A stretch of 55,486 nucleotides of DNA, from assembly GCA_964490725.1 (NCBI GenBank), contig CAZBDU010000031.1:1-55486 (forward strand), written 5' to 3'. Below, piece after piece: positions 15,370 through 22,749 of the stretch (the first letter of the stretch is position 1; each line of letters begins with the position of its first letter). The translations under genes and the position numbers were made by a program. The stretch comes from CAZBDU01 sp964490725. GTDB taxonomy: Bacteria; Spirochaetota; Spirochaetia; SZUA-6; DRHE01. The notes under the pieces are model-generated. The model did no database searches. It worked only from the letters and a program-made list of their open reading frames with translations, and was not told the DNA's origin.

Positions 15370-16130
15370 GCGAGATCCTCTTGAGCGGGAGCGGAGTCAC
15401 CCGCACCTTCGGAGCCCTGCGGGCGGTCTGGGAGGTGGACTTCCAGGTCCAGCGCGGAGAGATCCTGGGCATCATCGGGCCCAACGGCGCGGGCAAGACC
15501 ACGCTGCTGTCCATGATCAACGGAACGCTGCCCCTCACCCGCGGAACCATTCGCTTCAAGGGGCGGGTGATCTCGGGCCTGCCGCCCTACCGGGTGGCCG
15601 AGCTGGGGATCTCGCGGACCTTCCAGATCGTGAAGCCCTTTCCGGGCATGACGGTGCTGGAGAACGTGGCCATCGGGGCGCTGTTTGGAAAGGACAAGAT
15701 CCGCGACGCCAGGCAGGCGCAGGAGAAGACCCGCTCCATCCTCTCCACGGTCAACCTGGCCGGAAGGGAGGAGGAGCCCGTGGAGAGCCTGAACATCTCC
15801 GAGCGTCAGCGCCTGGAGCTGGCCCGGGCTCTGGCCATGGATCCGGAGCTGCTGCTGCTGGACGAGGTGATGGCCGGGCTGAATACCGCCGAGATCGACT
15901 GGATCATGCGGCTGATCCGCCGGCTGAACGAGGAGGAGGGGCGCACCATCATGGTGATCGAGCACGTGATGAAGGCCATCATGGGGATCTCCCACCGGAT
16001 CATGGTTCTCCACCACGGGGAGAAGATCGCCGAGGGGCCGCCGCAGAGCATCCGGGACGACGAGAGGGTGATCTCCGCCTACCTGGGGGAACGGTACGCA
16101 CGGGCGAGGGGAAAGCATGATCAGGGTTGA
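15366..16130 (+). CDS. livG: Branched-chain amino-acid ABC transporter ATPase LivG
   Basis: A 254-residue ABC ATPase starting at ATG 15366, overlapping livM by 4 nt. It has Walker A GPNGAGKTT, LivG-type GISRTFQIVKPFPGMTVLENV, Walker B LLLLDEVMAGLN and the switch His in MVIEHVMKAI. The ABC signature reads LNISERQRLELARAL. It lacks the usual SGGQ glycine and has Val in place of the Pro after Walker B Glu. This matches a divergent LivG subgroup as far as I recall. LivG usually pairs with LivF as a heterodimer, so a weak site on one side may be tolerated. Confidence 0.9.
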   Translation: MSEILLSGSGVTRTFGALRAVWEVDFQVQRGEILGIIGPNGAGKTTLLSMINGTLPLTRGTIRFKGRVISGLPPYRVAELGISRTFQIVKPFPGMTVLENVAIGALFGKDKIRDARQAQEKTRSILSTVNLAGREEEPVESLNISERQRLELARALAMDPELLLLDEVMAGLNTAEIDWIMRLIRRLNEEEGRTIMVIEHVMKAIMGISHRIMVLHHGEKIAEGPPQSIRDDERVISAYLGERYARARGKHDQG

Positions 16131-16824
16131 GTCGCTCTCCGCCGGCTACGGGGACGTGCAGATTCTCTGGGAGGTCTCCCTGGAGATCGAGCCCGGCACG
16201 ATCACCGCCCTGATCGGCGCCAACGGCGTGGGCAAGACCACCCTGCTGCGCACTCTCGCCGGCGCCATCCGCCCTTACAGCGGCCGGATCCTCTACGACG
16301 GCCGGGACATCACCGCCCTGCCGCAGACCTGGCGGGCCAGGAACGGGATCATGATGGTCCCCGAGGGGCGGCAGCTCTACGCCGGGTTGTCCGTGGAGGA
16401 CAACCTGAAGATGGGCGCCTACACCCGCCGCGATCGGGCGGGGGTCCGGCGCGACCTGGAGCAGGTGTACACCATCCTGCCGCGCCTGGCGGAGCGGCGC
16501 CGGCAGCTGGCCGGCACCCTTTCGGGGGGAGAGGCCCAGATGTGCGCCATCGCGCGGGGAATGATGGCCGATCCGAAGGTGCTCCTGCTGGACGAGCTCT
16601 CCCTGGGGCTGGCGCCGGTGATCGTGGATCAGCTGATCAAGGTGCTGAACCGGATCCACCAGGAGCGGGGCATCACCATCCTGCTGGTGGACCAGGACGT
16701 TCAGACCGCCCTGGAGGTGGCCAGCCGCGGCTACGTGATCGTCCACGGCCGCGTGGAGATGTCCGGGGACTCGGCGAAGCTCCTGGAGGACCCGCAGATT
16801 CAGAAGGCCTACCTGGGAATCTGA
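16117..16824 (+). CDS. livF: Branched-chain amino-acid ABC transporter ATPase LivF
   Basis: A 235-residue ABC ATPase overlapping livG by 14 nt. Walker A is GANGVGKTT, the ABC signature is canonical (TLSGGEAQMCAIARGMM), Walker B is LLLLDELSLGLAP and the switch region is LLVDQDVQTAL (Gln in place of the usual His partner, as often in LivF). MVPEGRQLYAGLSVEDNLKMGAY is the LivF fingerprint. With LivG it powers the LivHM permease. Confidence 0.93.
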   Translation: MIRVESLSAGYGDVQILWEVSLEIEPGTITALIGANGVGKTTLLRTLAGAIRPYSGRILYDGRDITALPQTWRARNGIMMVPEGRQLYAGLSVEDNLKMGAYTRRDRAGVRRDLEQVYTILPRLAERRRQLAGTLSGGEAQMCAIARGMMADPKVLLLDELSLGLAPVIVDQLIKVLNRIHQERGITILLVDQDVQTALEVASRGYVIVHGRVEMSGDSAKLLEDPQIQKAYLGI

Positions 16825-16967
16825 AGCCCTCCTGAGCTCCGGGCGGGCCCGCACGCCCAGCGCCCGCAGAGGCTCGTTGCTGAAAACCTGCCAAAACCGT
16901 GCCGCCAATGCCTGAATTCCACCCAAGTACGGGCTACACTTAGAGATACCGTTATGGAGGCACGTAG

Positions 16968-17921
16968 ATGAAGAGTGTGTCGTCGCGTGTCCTGTTGCTG
17001 GTGGCGGCGGTTCCGGCGTTGCTGGCTGCAGGGTGTTTCAATCCCACCGGGTCCTCTTCCCCTGACACGATTGCCGGAACGCCCGAAAAACTGGCGCCGG
17101 CCGCGGTCGCTGCCCCTGGCGAAGCCGGACCCGTGGGCGCTCCTTCCGGGGGGATCCTGGAGCTGTACCTCACGGACTACCCGTTGAGGAACCGCACGGT
17201 GCAGGCGGTGTGGATCAACCTCGAGGGGGTAGAGGTGCACGGGGAGACCTCCGGGTGGATGCCTGTCCCGGTCGAAGCCAAGGAGTACGACCTGCTTCAG
17301 CTCGTGGATGACGTCGCTCTGGTAGGGGCCTCCACGCTGGAGGCGGACACCTACACGCAAATCCGCCTTCTGCTCGGCGAGGCAAACCGGATCGTCACCG
17401 ACAAGGACGGAGAGGTATCCCTGAAGGTCCCCAGCGGCGCCCAGACCGGAATCAAGGTCAACGGCAGCTTCCGCGTGGAGGAGGGCTCGAAGGTGCGCAT
17501 CGTCCTGGACTTCGATGCCCAGCGGTCGGTGAAGCTCACCGGCAAGGGTTTCCTCCTCCGGCCGACGATCAGGATCGCGGAGGTCAGCTACGAGACCGCG
17601 AACCAGCCGCCGGATCCGGTGACCGCCGGGTGGATCGCTTCCGACCCCGGAAACGTCACCCAAACCCCGACTTTTGTCTACTCCGGAAATACGTACTACT
17701 ACCAGCTGCAGGTCCCGAGCGACCCCGACGGGGACGCGGTCGTGATCGGGTCGGATCCGTTGCCGAGCTACATGAGTCTGGACCCCACTACCGGCCTGGT
17801 TACCATCGCTCCTTTTGCGCCTTCTGGAACGGTGACCGTCAACTTCTGGAGCGAGGACTCGAAAGGCGCCAGCACGAGCGGTACCCCGTATACGGTGACC
17901 TTCTCCATCGTCAGGACCTGA
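16968..17921 (+). CDS. DUF4382 lipoprotein with C-terminal Ig-like domain
   Basis: A 317-residue predicted lipoprotein. The signal peptide ends LLAAGC (lipobox, Cys at about 23). Residues about 62-210 match the DUF4382 pattern (LELYLTDYPLRN, VWINLEGVEVHG, YDLLQLVDD, YTQIRLLL, KVNGSFRVEEG). The tail (about 225-317) resembles a putative Ig/cadherin-like repeat (YYYQLQVPSDPDGD, LDPTTGLVTIAP). It is presumably anchored in the envelope; function unknown. It sits between livF and livJ, perhaps in the same transcript. GGAGG at 16956-16960 precedes the ATG. Confidence 0.75.
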   Translation: MKSVSSRVLLLVAAVPALLAAGCFNPTGSSSPDTIAGTPEKLAPAAVAAPGEAGPVGAPSGGILELYLTDYPLRNRTVQAVWINLEGVEVHGETSGWMPVPVEAKEYDLLQLVDDVALVGASTLEADTYTQIRLLLGEANRIVTDKDGEVSLKVPSGAQTGIKVNGSFRVEEGSKVRIVLDFDAQRSVKLTGKGFLLRPTIRIAEVSYETANQPPDPVTAGWIASDPGNVTQTPTFVYSGNTYYYQLQVPSDPDGDAVVIGSDPLPSYMSLDPTTGLVTIAPFAPSGTVTVNFWSEDSKGASTSGTPYTVTFSIVRT

Positions 17922-18096
17922 GGACCTCCTTGAGCAGCTGAAGCGGCGCTCCTCCCGCCAGCGCAGGGCCGGCGGGTTCCGTTGATCGGGCCGGGGCCGG
18001 CCCTCGCCGATCTTCTCGAAGACCCAAAACATACCCGCCGGCGCGGAAATTTGTTACCTTAGTGTCATCAAAATCATCACTTTCAAGGGAGGAGCC

Positions 18097-19320
18097 ATGA
18101 AGAGAACCGTTGCATCCCTGGCGGCTGCTGTCCTGGCGCTGCTGCTGGCGTCCGGCGGAGTGTTTGCCGGAGGCCAGACGGAGTCCGCCGCGGCGCAGCC
18201 GAACGTGATCAAGATCGGGGCGGCGGTGTCACTGACGGGCAGCCTGTCACGGTTCGGTGAGCTGGTGAAGAACGGCTACGAGCTGTGGAAGGAGCAGGTG
18301 AACGCGCAAGGCGGCATCGACGTGGGCGGCAAGAAGATGAAGGTCCAGATCGTCTACTACGACGACCAGTCGGACAACCAGACCGCCGCCAAGCTGACCG
18401 AGAAGCTGATCACCGAGGACAAGGTGCAGTTCCTGCTCGGTCCCTATGGGAGCGGGCCCACTTTTGCCACCACGGCGATCGCCGAGAAGTACAACATCAT
18501 CACCATGGCCAGCCTGGCCAATGCCACGAACATCTACACCCGGGGCTTCAAGAACGTGTTCTCCGTCCTGGCGCCGGCCACGCGCATCTTCGCCAGCTTC
18601 ATCGACATGCTGGCAGCGCAGAGCCCGCGCCCCAAGAATCTGGCCATCATCACCCCGAACGACCTCTTCCCCACCACCGTGGCCAAGGGCGCCCGGGAGT
18701 ACTCCCAGAGCCTGGGCTTCGACGTGGTCTACTACGAGGAGTACACCAAGGGAGCCAAGGACCTTTCCTCCACGATCCTCAAGATCAAGAACTCCGGGGC
18801 GGAGGTCCTGATGGGAAGCGGCTACCTGGAGGAGGCCATTCTGACCGTGCGGCAGCTGAAGGAGGCCCAGGTGAGCCTGAAGGCGATCGCCTTCACCACC
18901 GGGCCGGAGCTGCTGGATTTCCGCACCAACCTGGGCGATGACGCCAACAAGATTTTCGGCGTCTCCTGGTGGATGCCGGAGATGAGCTACAGCGGCCCCC
19001 TGTTCGGCTCGCCCAGTGACTACGCCAGCCTGTACAAGGAAAAGTTCGGCGAGGGGCTTACCTACCAGGCTGCCGCCGCCAGTCAGGCCGGACTCCTGCT
19101 GCAGCTGGCCATCGAGAAGGCCGGGAGCCTGGAGACCGACAAGGTGCGCGAGGCCCTGCGCTCCTACGACGGCTCGACCTTCTGGGGCCCCACCCGCTGG
19201 GACCAGACCGGCCAGAACGTGGCCGGCCAGACGGTGACCTTTCAGATCCAGAAGGGGGAGATCCGCACGGTCTTCCCCAAGGCGGCCGCCCAGGCCGCGC
19301 CGATCTACCCGGCCAACTGA
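18097..19320 (+). CDS. livJ: Branched-chain amino-acid ABC transporter substrate-binding protein
   Basis: A 407-residue periplasmic binding protein of the type I fold (PF13458 group). The signal peptide (1-25) ends SGGVFAGGQTES without a lipobox cysteine, a form common in spirochaetal binding proteins. Ligand-site landmarks are GAAVSLTGSLSRFGELVKNGYELWKEQVN, LGPYGSGPTFATTAIAEKY and ASLANATNIYTRGFKN. It delivers substrate to LivHMGF encoded upstream. A strong terminator follows at 19367. Substrate might also be an amide or urea; sequence does not decide. Confidence 0.9.
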   Translation: MKRTVASLAAAVLALLLASGGVFAGGQTESAAAQPNVIKIGAAVSLTGSLSRFGELVKNGYELWKEQVNAQGGIDVGGKKMKVQIVYYDDQSDNQTAAKLTEKLITEDKVQFLLGPYGSGPTFATTAIAEKYNIITMASLANATNIYTRGFKNVFSVLAPATRIFASFIDMLAAQSPRPKNLAIITPNDLFPTTVAKGAREYSQSLGFDVVYYEEYTKGAKDLSSTILKIKNSGAEVLMGSGYLEEAILTVRQLKEAQVSLKAIAFTTGPELLDFRTNLGDDANKIFGVSWWMPEMSYSGPLFGSPSDYASLYKEKFGEGLTYQAAAASQAGLLLQLAIEKAGSLETDKVREALRSYDGSTFWGPTRWDQTGQNVAGQTVTFQIQKGEIRTVFPKAAAQAAPIYPAN

Positions 19321-19366
19321 GGCCAGCCGCCGCAGACGGCGCCGGAGGATAGCGAATGCATACTAG

Positions 19367-19397
19367 ACGGGAGCCCCTGAGGGGGCTCCCGTTTTCT
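19367..19397 (+). terminator. Rho-independent terminator after livJ
   Basis: A perfect 11-bp stem ACGGGAGCCCC/GGGGCTCCCGT with a TGAG loop is followed by TTTTCT. It closes the transport operon 46 bp past livJ. Confidence 0.88.
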
Positions 19398-19546
19398 GCC
19401 CGCGGCGCCCGCCGTGGGGTGGAGCGCCGGGCCGGTCCGCGGCCCCGGCCGGCGCCTTTGACGGGAGCGCCGCGATCGGCTACGCTGGCAGCCGGCTGCC
19501 AGTCGGTCGGGTTGTGCGCCTGCATCCGCGGCAGGGGGGATACCGG

Positions 19547-19894
19547 GTGAAGCTGGTGATCTTCGTCCTGAACAGGGAGGAGCTGCTCGATGAGGTGCTG
19601 GCAGCCTTTGTCGAGGCCGGAGTGCCCGGGGCCACGATTCTCGACTCCGAGGGCATGGGCCGTTTTCTCACCTACGAGGTCCCGCTGTTCGCCGGCTTCA
19701 AGGAGCTCATGAAGGGCAACAAGCCCTACAACAAGACCATCCTCTCGGTGGTGGATGAGGACCGCAAGGTGAGCAGGCTGGAGCAGCTGATCGAGAAGAT
19801 CTGCGGGCCCTTGAGCGATCCCGGCACCGGCATCCTGTGCACCCTTCCCGTGGACTACGCCAGTGGGCTGCGCAGCGTGGAGGAGGAGAGGTGA
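19547..19894 (+). CDS. PII-like regulatory protein
   Basis: A 115-residue protein from GTG at 19547, preceded by GGGGGGA. It has the ferredoxin-like alternation of GlnB/CutA-type trimers: KLVIFVLNREELLDEVLAAFVEAGVPGATIL for strand-helix-strand, a central loop, then NKTILSVVDEDRKVSRLEQLIEKICGPL, ending GTGILCTLPVDYASGL. The T-loop Tyr region of true GlnB is absent, so it belongs to the wider PII-like class often found beside transporters. It overlaps the EIIA-like gene by 4 nt and heads the antiporter operon, suggesting it gates or senses for the antiporter. Confidence 0.7.
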   Translation: MKLVIFVLNREELLDEVLAAFVEAGVPGATILDSEGMGRFLTYEVPLFAGFKELMKGNKPYNKTILSVVDEDRKVSRLEQLIEKICGPLSDPGTGILCTLPVDYASGLRSVEEER

Positions 19895-20358
19895 TCCCGC
19901 TGTTCGAGCTTGTGCGCCCGGAGTGCATCCGGCTGGAGCTGTCGGCCCGCAGAAAGGCCGATGCTCTGCGTGAGCTGGCGGGGCTGCTGGAGCAAGCGGG
20001 CAGGATCAAGGACCGCCGCCGGATCGAGGAGGGGCTGCTCCAGCGGGAGAGAACGGCCAGCACGGGGATCGGGAACGGGGTTGCCATTCCGCACCTTCTG
20101 ACCAGTGAGACTCGCGAGACGGTGATGGCCTTTGGCCGCAGGCGCGAGGGCATCCGCTTCGATGCGGTGGACGACCTGCCGGTCACCCTGATCTTCCTCA
20201 TCGTCGGTCCGCGGGAGCAGGAGTACGCCCACCTGCAGCTCCTCAGCAGGCTCTCGCGCCTGCTCCACAGCCACACGTTCCGGCAGGCTCTGTTGGAGGC
20301 GGAGACGCAAGCGGAGGTGCTCCGGCTGCTGCGGCGGGAGGAGGAGGCGGAGGCCTAG
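19891..20358 (+). CDS. PTS fructose/nitrogen-type EIIA-like protein
   Basis: A 155-residue EIIA type-2 domain protein from GTG at 19891. The phosphorylation site is conserved: STGIGNGVAIPHL (His within AIPH). The helix-rich IFLIVGPREQEYAHLQLLSRLSRLL is typical of PtsN/EIIA-fructose proteins. No PTS permease or HPr gene is nearby. Placement between a PII-like gene and mrpE suggests a regulatory role in cation homeostasis, as PtsN controls K+ systems in proteobacteria. Coupled to its neighbour by a 4-nt overlap; only 1 bp separates it from mrpE. Confidence 0.82.
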   Translation: MIPLFELVRPECIRLELSARRKADALRELAGLLEQAGRIKDRRRIEEGLLQRERTASTGIGNGVAIPHLLTSETRETVMAFGRRREGIRFDAVDDLPVTLIFLIVGPREQEYAHLQLLSRLSRLLHSHTFRQALLEAETQAEVLRLLRREEEAEA

Positions 20359-20359
20359 A

Positions 20360-20872
20360 ATGGAGCTCTTTCGCAAGTGGAAGCTGGCCAGGATCGTGTT
20401 GACCGCCTGCTATCTGGCGGCGGGCTGGCTGCTGTTCACCTGGACGGTGGCCCCTTTTCCGCTGTTCCTGGGGCTGCTCTTTTCCACGGCGGTGGCCTTC
20501 CTGACCTACGGGGTGTTCATCGCAGAGGGCGAGGCGGCCCGGCGGGCGCTTCTGCCCCGGCTGCACCTGCTGGTTCTCTACATCCTGTTGATCGTGTTCA
20601 GGGTGTATGCGGCCAGCTTCCGCATCGCCCTGCGGGTGCTCACCGGCGACATCACGCCCAGAATCGTACATTTCCGCAGCCGGCTGCGCTCCGAGATGGC
20701 CCGCGTGGTCCTGGCCAACTCCATCACGCTCACCCCCGGCACGGTCAGCCTGGACCTGGACGAGGATCACCTGATCGTGCACTGGCTGGAGGCCAGGACC
20801 ACCCACTCGGGCTACGCCGCGCGGCTGATCGCCCGGCCCTTCGAGCGCTGGCTCAGGAGGATCTGGGTGTAG
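20360..20872 (+). CDS. mrpE: Na+/H+ antiporter subunit E (MrpE/MbhA)
   Basis: A 170-residue membrane protein with the MnhE fold: an N-terminal hydrophobic hairpin (LTACYLAAGWLLFTW, PLFLGLLFSTAVAFL), then the conserved cytoplasmic stretch VLANSITLTPGTVSLDLDEDHLIVHWLEA. That stretch is diagnostic for subunit E. It is first of eight antiporter genes in the order E-F-G-D'-E'-B-C-D, which is the order of the mbhABCDEFGH antiporter half of membrane-bound hydrogenases. Confidence 0.93.
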   Translation: MELFRKWKLARIVLTACYLAAGWLLFTWTVAPFPLFLGLLFSTAVAFLTYGVFIAEGEAARRALLPRLHLLVLYILLIVFRVYAASFRIALRVLTGDITPRIVHFRSRLRSEMARVVLANSITLTPGTVSLDLDEDHLIVHWLEARTTHSGYAARLIARPFERWLRRIWV

Positions 20873-20891
20873 CGGCCTGGAGGGAGGGAGC

Positions 20892-21170
20892 ATGGAGGTG
20901 GGCACGTTGCTGGATGCGGCGATCTACGCTCTTGGGGGGCTGACCCTCCTCAGCCTGGTGAGGGTGGTGGTGGGTCCGGAACCGGAGGATCGCATGATCG
21001 GGCTGAACATGGTGGCCTCTCAGATCCTGGCCATCCTGGTGCTGGCGGTGGTCCGCACCGACCGGGCCATCTTTCTGGATGTGGCGCTGGTCTACGCCCT
21101 GCTCGGCTTCCTGGGCATGCTGGCGATCGCCCGGGCCCTGCGACGCGGCGGGGAGGAGGAGCGGCGGTGA
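20892..21170 (+). CDS. mrpF: Na+/H+ antiporter subunit F (MrpF/MbhB)
   Basis: A 92-residue three-helix membrane protein. LVRVVVGPEPEDRMIGLNMVASQILAILVLA matches the subunit F core (RvvrGPt..DRvval), followed by LDVALVYALLGFLGMLAIAR. GGAGGGAG precedes the ATG. It overlaps mrpG by 4 nt. Confidence 0.92.
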   Translation: MEVGTLLDAAIYALGGLTLLSLVRVVVGPEPEDRMIGLNMVASQILAILVLAVVRTDRAIFLDVALVYALLGFLGMLAIARALRRGGEEERR

Positions 21171-21478
21171 TCTGGGTGGCTTCAGCCCTGCTGGCGCTGG
21201 GGGTGTTTTTCGGGGTGACCGGAAATATCGGGGTGCTGCGCTTTCCCGACGTGTACACGCGGCTGCACGCGGCCGCAAAATGCAGCACCACCACGGTGCT
21301 GTCGATCCTGCTCGCCTGCATGGTCCTGAAGGGGTGGAGCCCCATGACCGGGCGCATCGCGGTGATCGCCATGTTCTTCTTCGTCACCAGTCCGGTGACC
21401 GCGCACATCATCGGTCGGTCCGCCTGGCTGCGGGGAATCCGTCCCTGGGGAAGAAAGCATGGCCGCGGGGCGGGGTAG
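21167..21478 (+). CDS. mrpG: Na+/H+ antiporter subunit G (MrpG/MbhC)
   Basis: A 103-residue three-helix protein from GTG at 21167. The subunit G fingerprint is clear: ALGVFFGVTGNIGVLRFPDVYTRLHAAAKCSTT, then a helix ending VTAHIIGRSAW. Works with subunits E and F in the Mrp complex. Confidence 0.92.
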   Translation: MIWVASALLALGVFFGVTGNIGVLRFPDVYTRLHAAAKCSTTTVLSILLACMVLKGWSPMTGRIAVIAMFFFVTSPVTAHIIGRSAWLRGIRPWGRKHGRGAG

Positions 21479-21484
21479 AGCGGC

Positions 21485-21715
21485 ATGATAGAGGCCGTGC
21501 TCCTGGTGCTGCTGGCCCTGGCGGTTCTGGCGCTCACCCTGCGCAGGCTCCTGAACGGGGTGATGGTGCTGGCCGTCTTCTCCCTGATCTGCGCGCTGCT
21601 CTTCTTCCTGCTCCACGCGCCGGACCTGGCGATAGCCGAGGCCGCCGTGGGCGCCGGCGTCTCCACGGCGCTGTTCGTGCGGGCGGTGCGCAAGAGCGAG
21701 AGGGGGCGGGGATAG
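21485..21715 (+). CDS. MbhD-type antiporter subunit (DUF4040, MrpA C-terminal-like)
   Basis: A 76-residue membrane protein equivalent to the first part of the MrpA C-terminal extension, encoded separately as in Mbh-type modules. Key segment: VMVLAVFSLICALLFFLLHAPDLAIAEAAVGAGVSTALFVRAV (conserved APD-x-AxxE with a buried Glu). No ND5-like MrpA N-terminal domain is attached or encoded nearby. 3 bp separate it from the next gene. Confidence 0.88.
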   Translation: MIEAVLLVLLALAVLALTLRRLLNGVMVLAVFSLICALLFFLLHAPDLAIAEAAVGAGVSTALFVRAVRKSERGRG

Positions 21716-21718
21716 CCC

Positions 21719-21991
21719 ATGAGCGGAGTCCTGCGGTGGGTGGCGGTGATCCTGGTTCTCGGCGCCGTGGGGGCGGTGCTGCTCCCGCCTCTGGGCGTGG
21801 GGCGCTCCCCGCAGACGGGGGAGAGAGGGACCGCTGCCGAGCTGCTGCGGCGAGGGGCCGGGGAAACGGGGTCGATCAACCTGGTGTCCGGGATCTACCT
21901 GGGGTACCGGGCGTTCGACACCCTGGGTGAGACGATCGTGCTGGTGCTGTCGGTGGCCGGGGTGATCGCGGTGTCGGGGGCGCGCAAATGA
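21719..21991 (+). CDS. MbhE-type antiporter subunit
   Basis: A 90-residue protein with two hydrophobic helices flanking a soluble loop. The loop to helix region NLVSGIYLGYRAFDTLGETIVLVLSVAGVIAV is the conserved feature (vs.Il.dyRgfDTlgE). This corresponds to the MbhE / end of MrpA C-terminal extension. It overlaps the following mrpB by 4 nt (ATGA). Confidence 0.86.
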   Translation: MSGVLRWVAVILVLGAVGAVLLPPLGVGRSPQTGERGTAAELLRRGAGETGSINLVSGIYLGYRAFDTLGETIVLVLSVAGVIAVSGARK

Positions 21992-22404
21992 AAGAGTCGG
22001 AAATCGTGGAGCTGGTCTCCCGGAAGCTGGTGCCCTTCGTGCTGCTTTTCGGGCTCTACCTGGTCTCCTACGGCCACCTGTCGCCCGGCGGCGGGTTCCA
22101 GGGCGGCGTGGTGCTCTCCTCGGCCCTCCTGCTGCTCTGCCTGTCCCGCGGTGTGGAGGCCACCTCCAGGCTGTTTTCCCCCGGAAGGGTGGGGGCCGTG
22201 GAGATCGCCGCCTTTGCCGTGTTCCTGGCTATTGGCGCGGCCGGCCTGGCCGCGGGGGTGGCCTTTCTGGGCAACTTCCTTCCCCTGGGCACTCCGGGAA
22301 CGGTTCCCAGCGCCGGGTTCGTCTTCCTGCTCAACATCGTTATCGGGGTGGAAGTGGGAGCCGGCATCGGGGTGATCTGTCTGGCGCTACTGCGGGAGGA
22401 GTGA
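21988..22404 (+). CDS. mrpB: Na+/H+ antiporter subunit B (MrpB/MbhF, MnhB domain)
   Basis: A 138-residue four-helix protein. LVPFVLLFGLYLVSYGHLSPGGGFQGGVVLSSALLL is the MnhB signature. The C-terminal helix pair contains GFVFLLNIVIGVEVGAGIGVI. It lies between MbhE and MrpC homologues in the standard order. Confidence 0.92.
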   Translation: MKESEIVELVSRKLVPFVLLFGLYLVSYGHLSPGGGFQGGVVLSSALLLLCLSRGVEATSRLFSPGRVGAVEIAAFAVFLAIGAAGLAAGVAFLGNFLPLGTPGTVPSAGFVFLLNIVIGVEVGAGIGVICLALLREE

Positions 22405-22407
22405 CGG

Positions 22408-22749
22408 GTGGCGCAGATCCTGCTGTTGGCTCTGATCCTGGCGGGTATCGGCGGGCTGATTCTGAGCGATAACCTGATCCGCAAGGTCATGGCGCTTGCC
22501 ATTCTCAACAGCGCCGTGGTGATCCTGTTCGTGTGGGCGCCCTCTCAGGAGGGAAGCGCCCCGCCGATCCTGCTGCCCGGGGTGCGCGACATCGTGGACC
22601 CACTGCCCCAGGCGCTGATGCTGACCGCCATCGTGGTGGGCCTCTGCCTCACCGCGGTGGCGCTGGCGATGGTGATGCGCCTCCACGACCGCTACGGCAC
22701 GGTGAGCCGCCGCCGTTTGGAGGAGCTCGAGCGGGAGGGGCATGACTGA
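22408..22749 (+). CDS. mrpC: Na+/H+ antiporter subunit C (MrpC/MbhG, NuoK-like)
   Basis: A 113-residue three-helix NuoK-family subunit starting at GTG 22408. Conserved features: GIGGLILSDNLIRKVMALAILNSAVVILFV, then DPLPQALMLTAIVVGLCLTAVALAMVMR, where DPLPQALxLTAIVI is invariant in MrpC. It overlaps mrpD by 8 nt. Confidence 0.93.
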   Translation: MAQILLLALILAGIGGLILSDNLIRKVMALAILNSAVVILFVWAPSQEGSAPPILLPGVRDIVDPLPQALMLTAIVVGLCLTAVALAMVMRLHDRYGTVSRRRLEELEREGHD

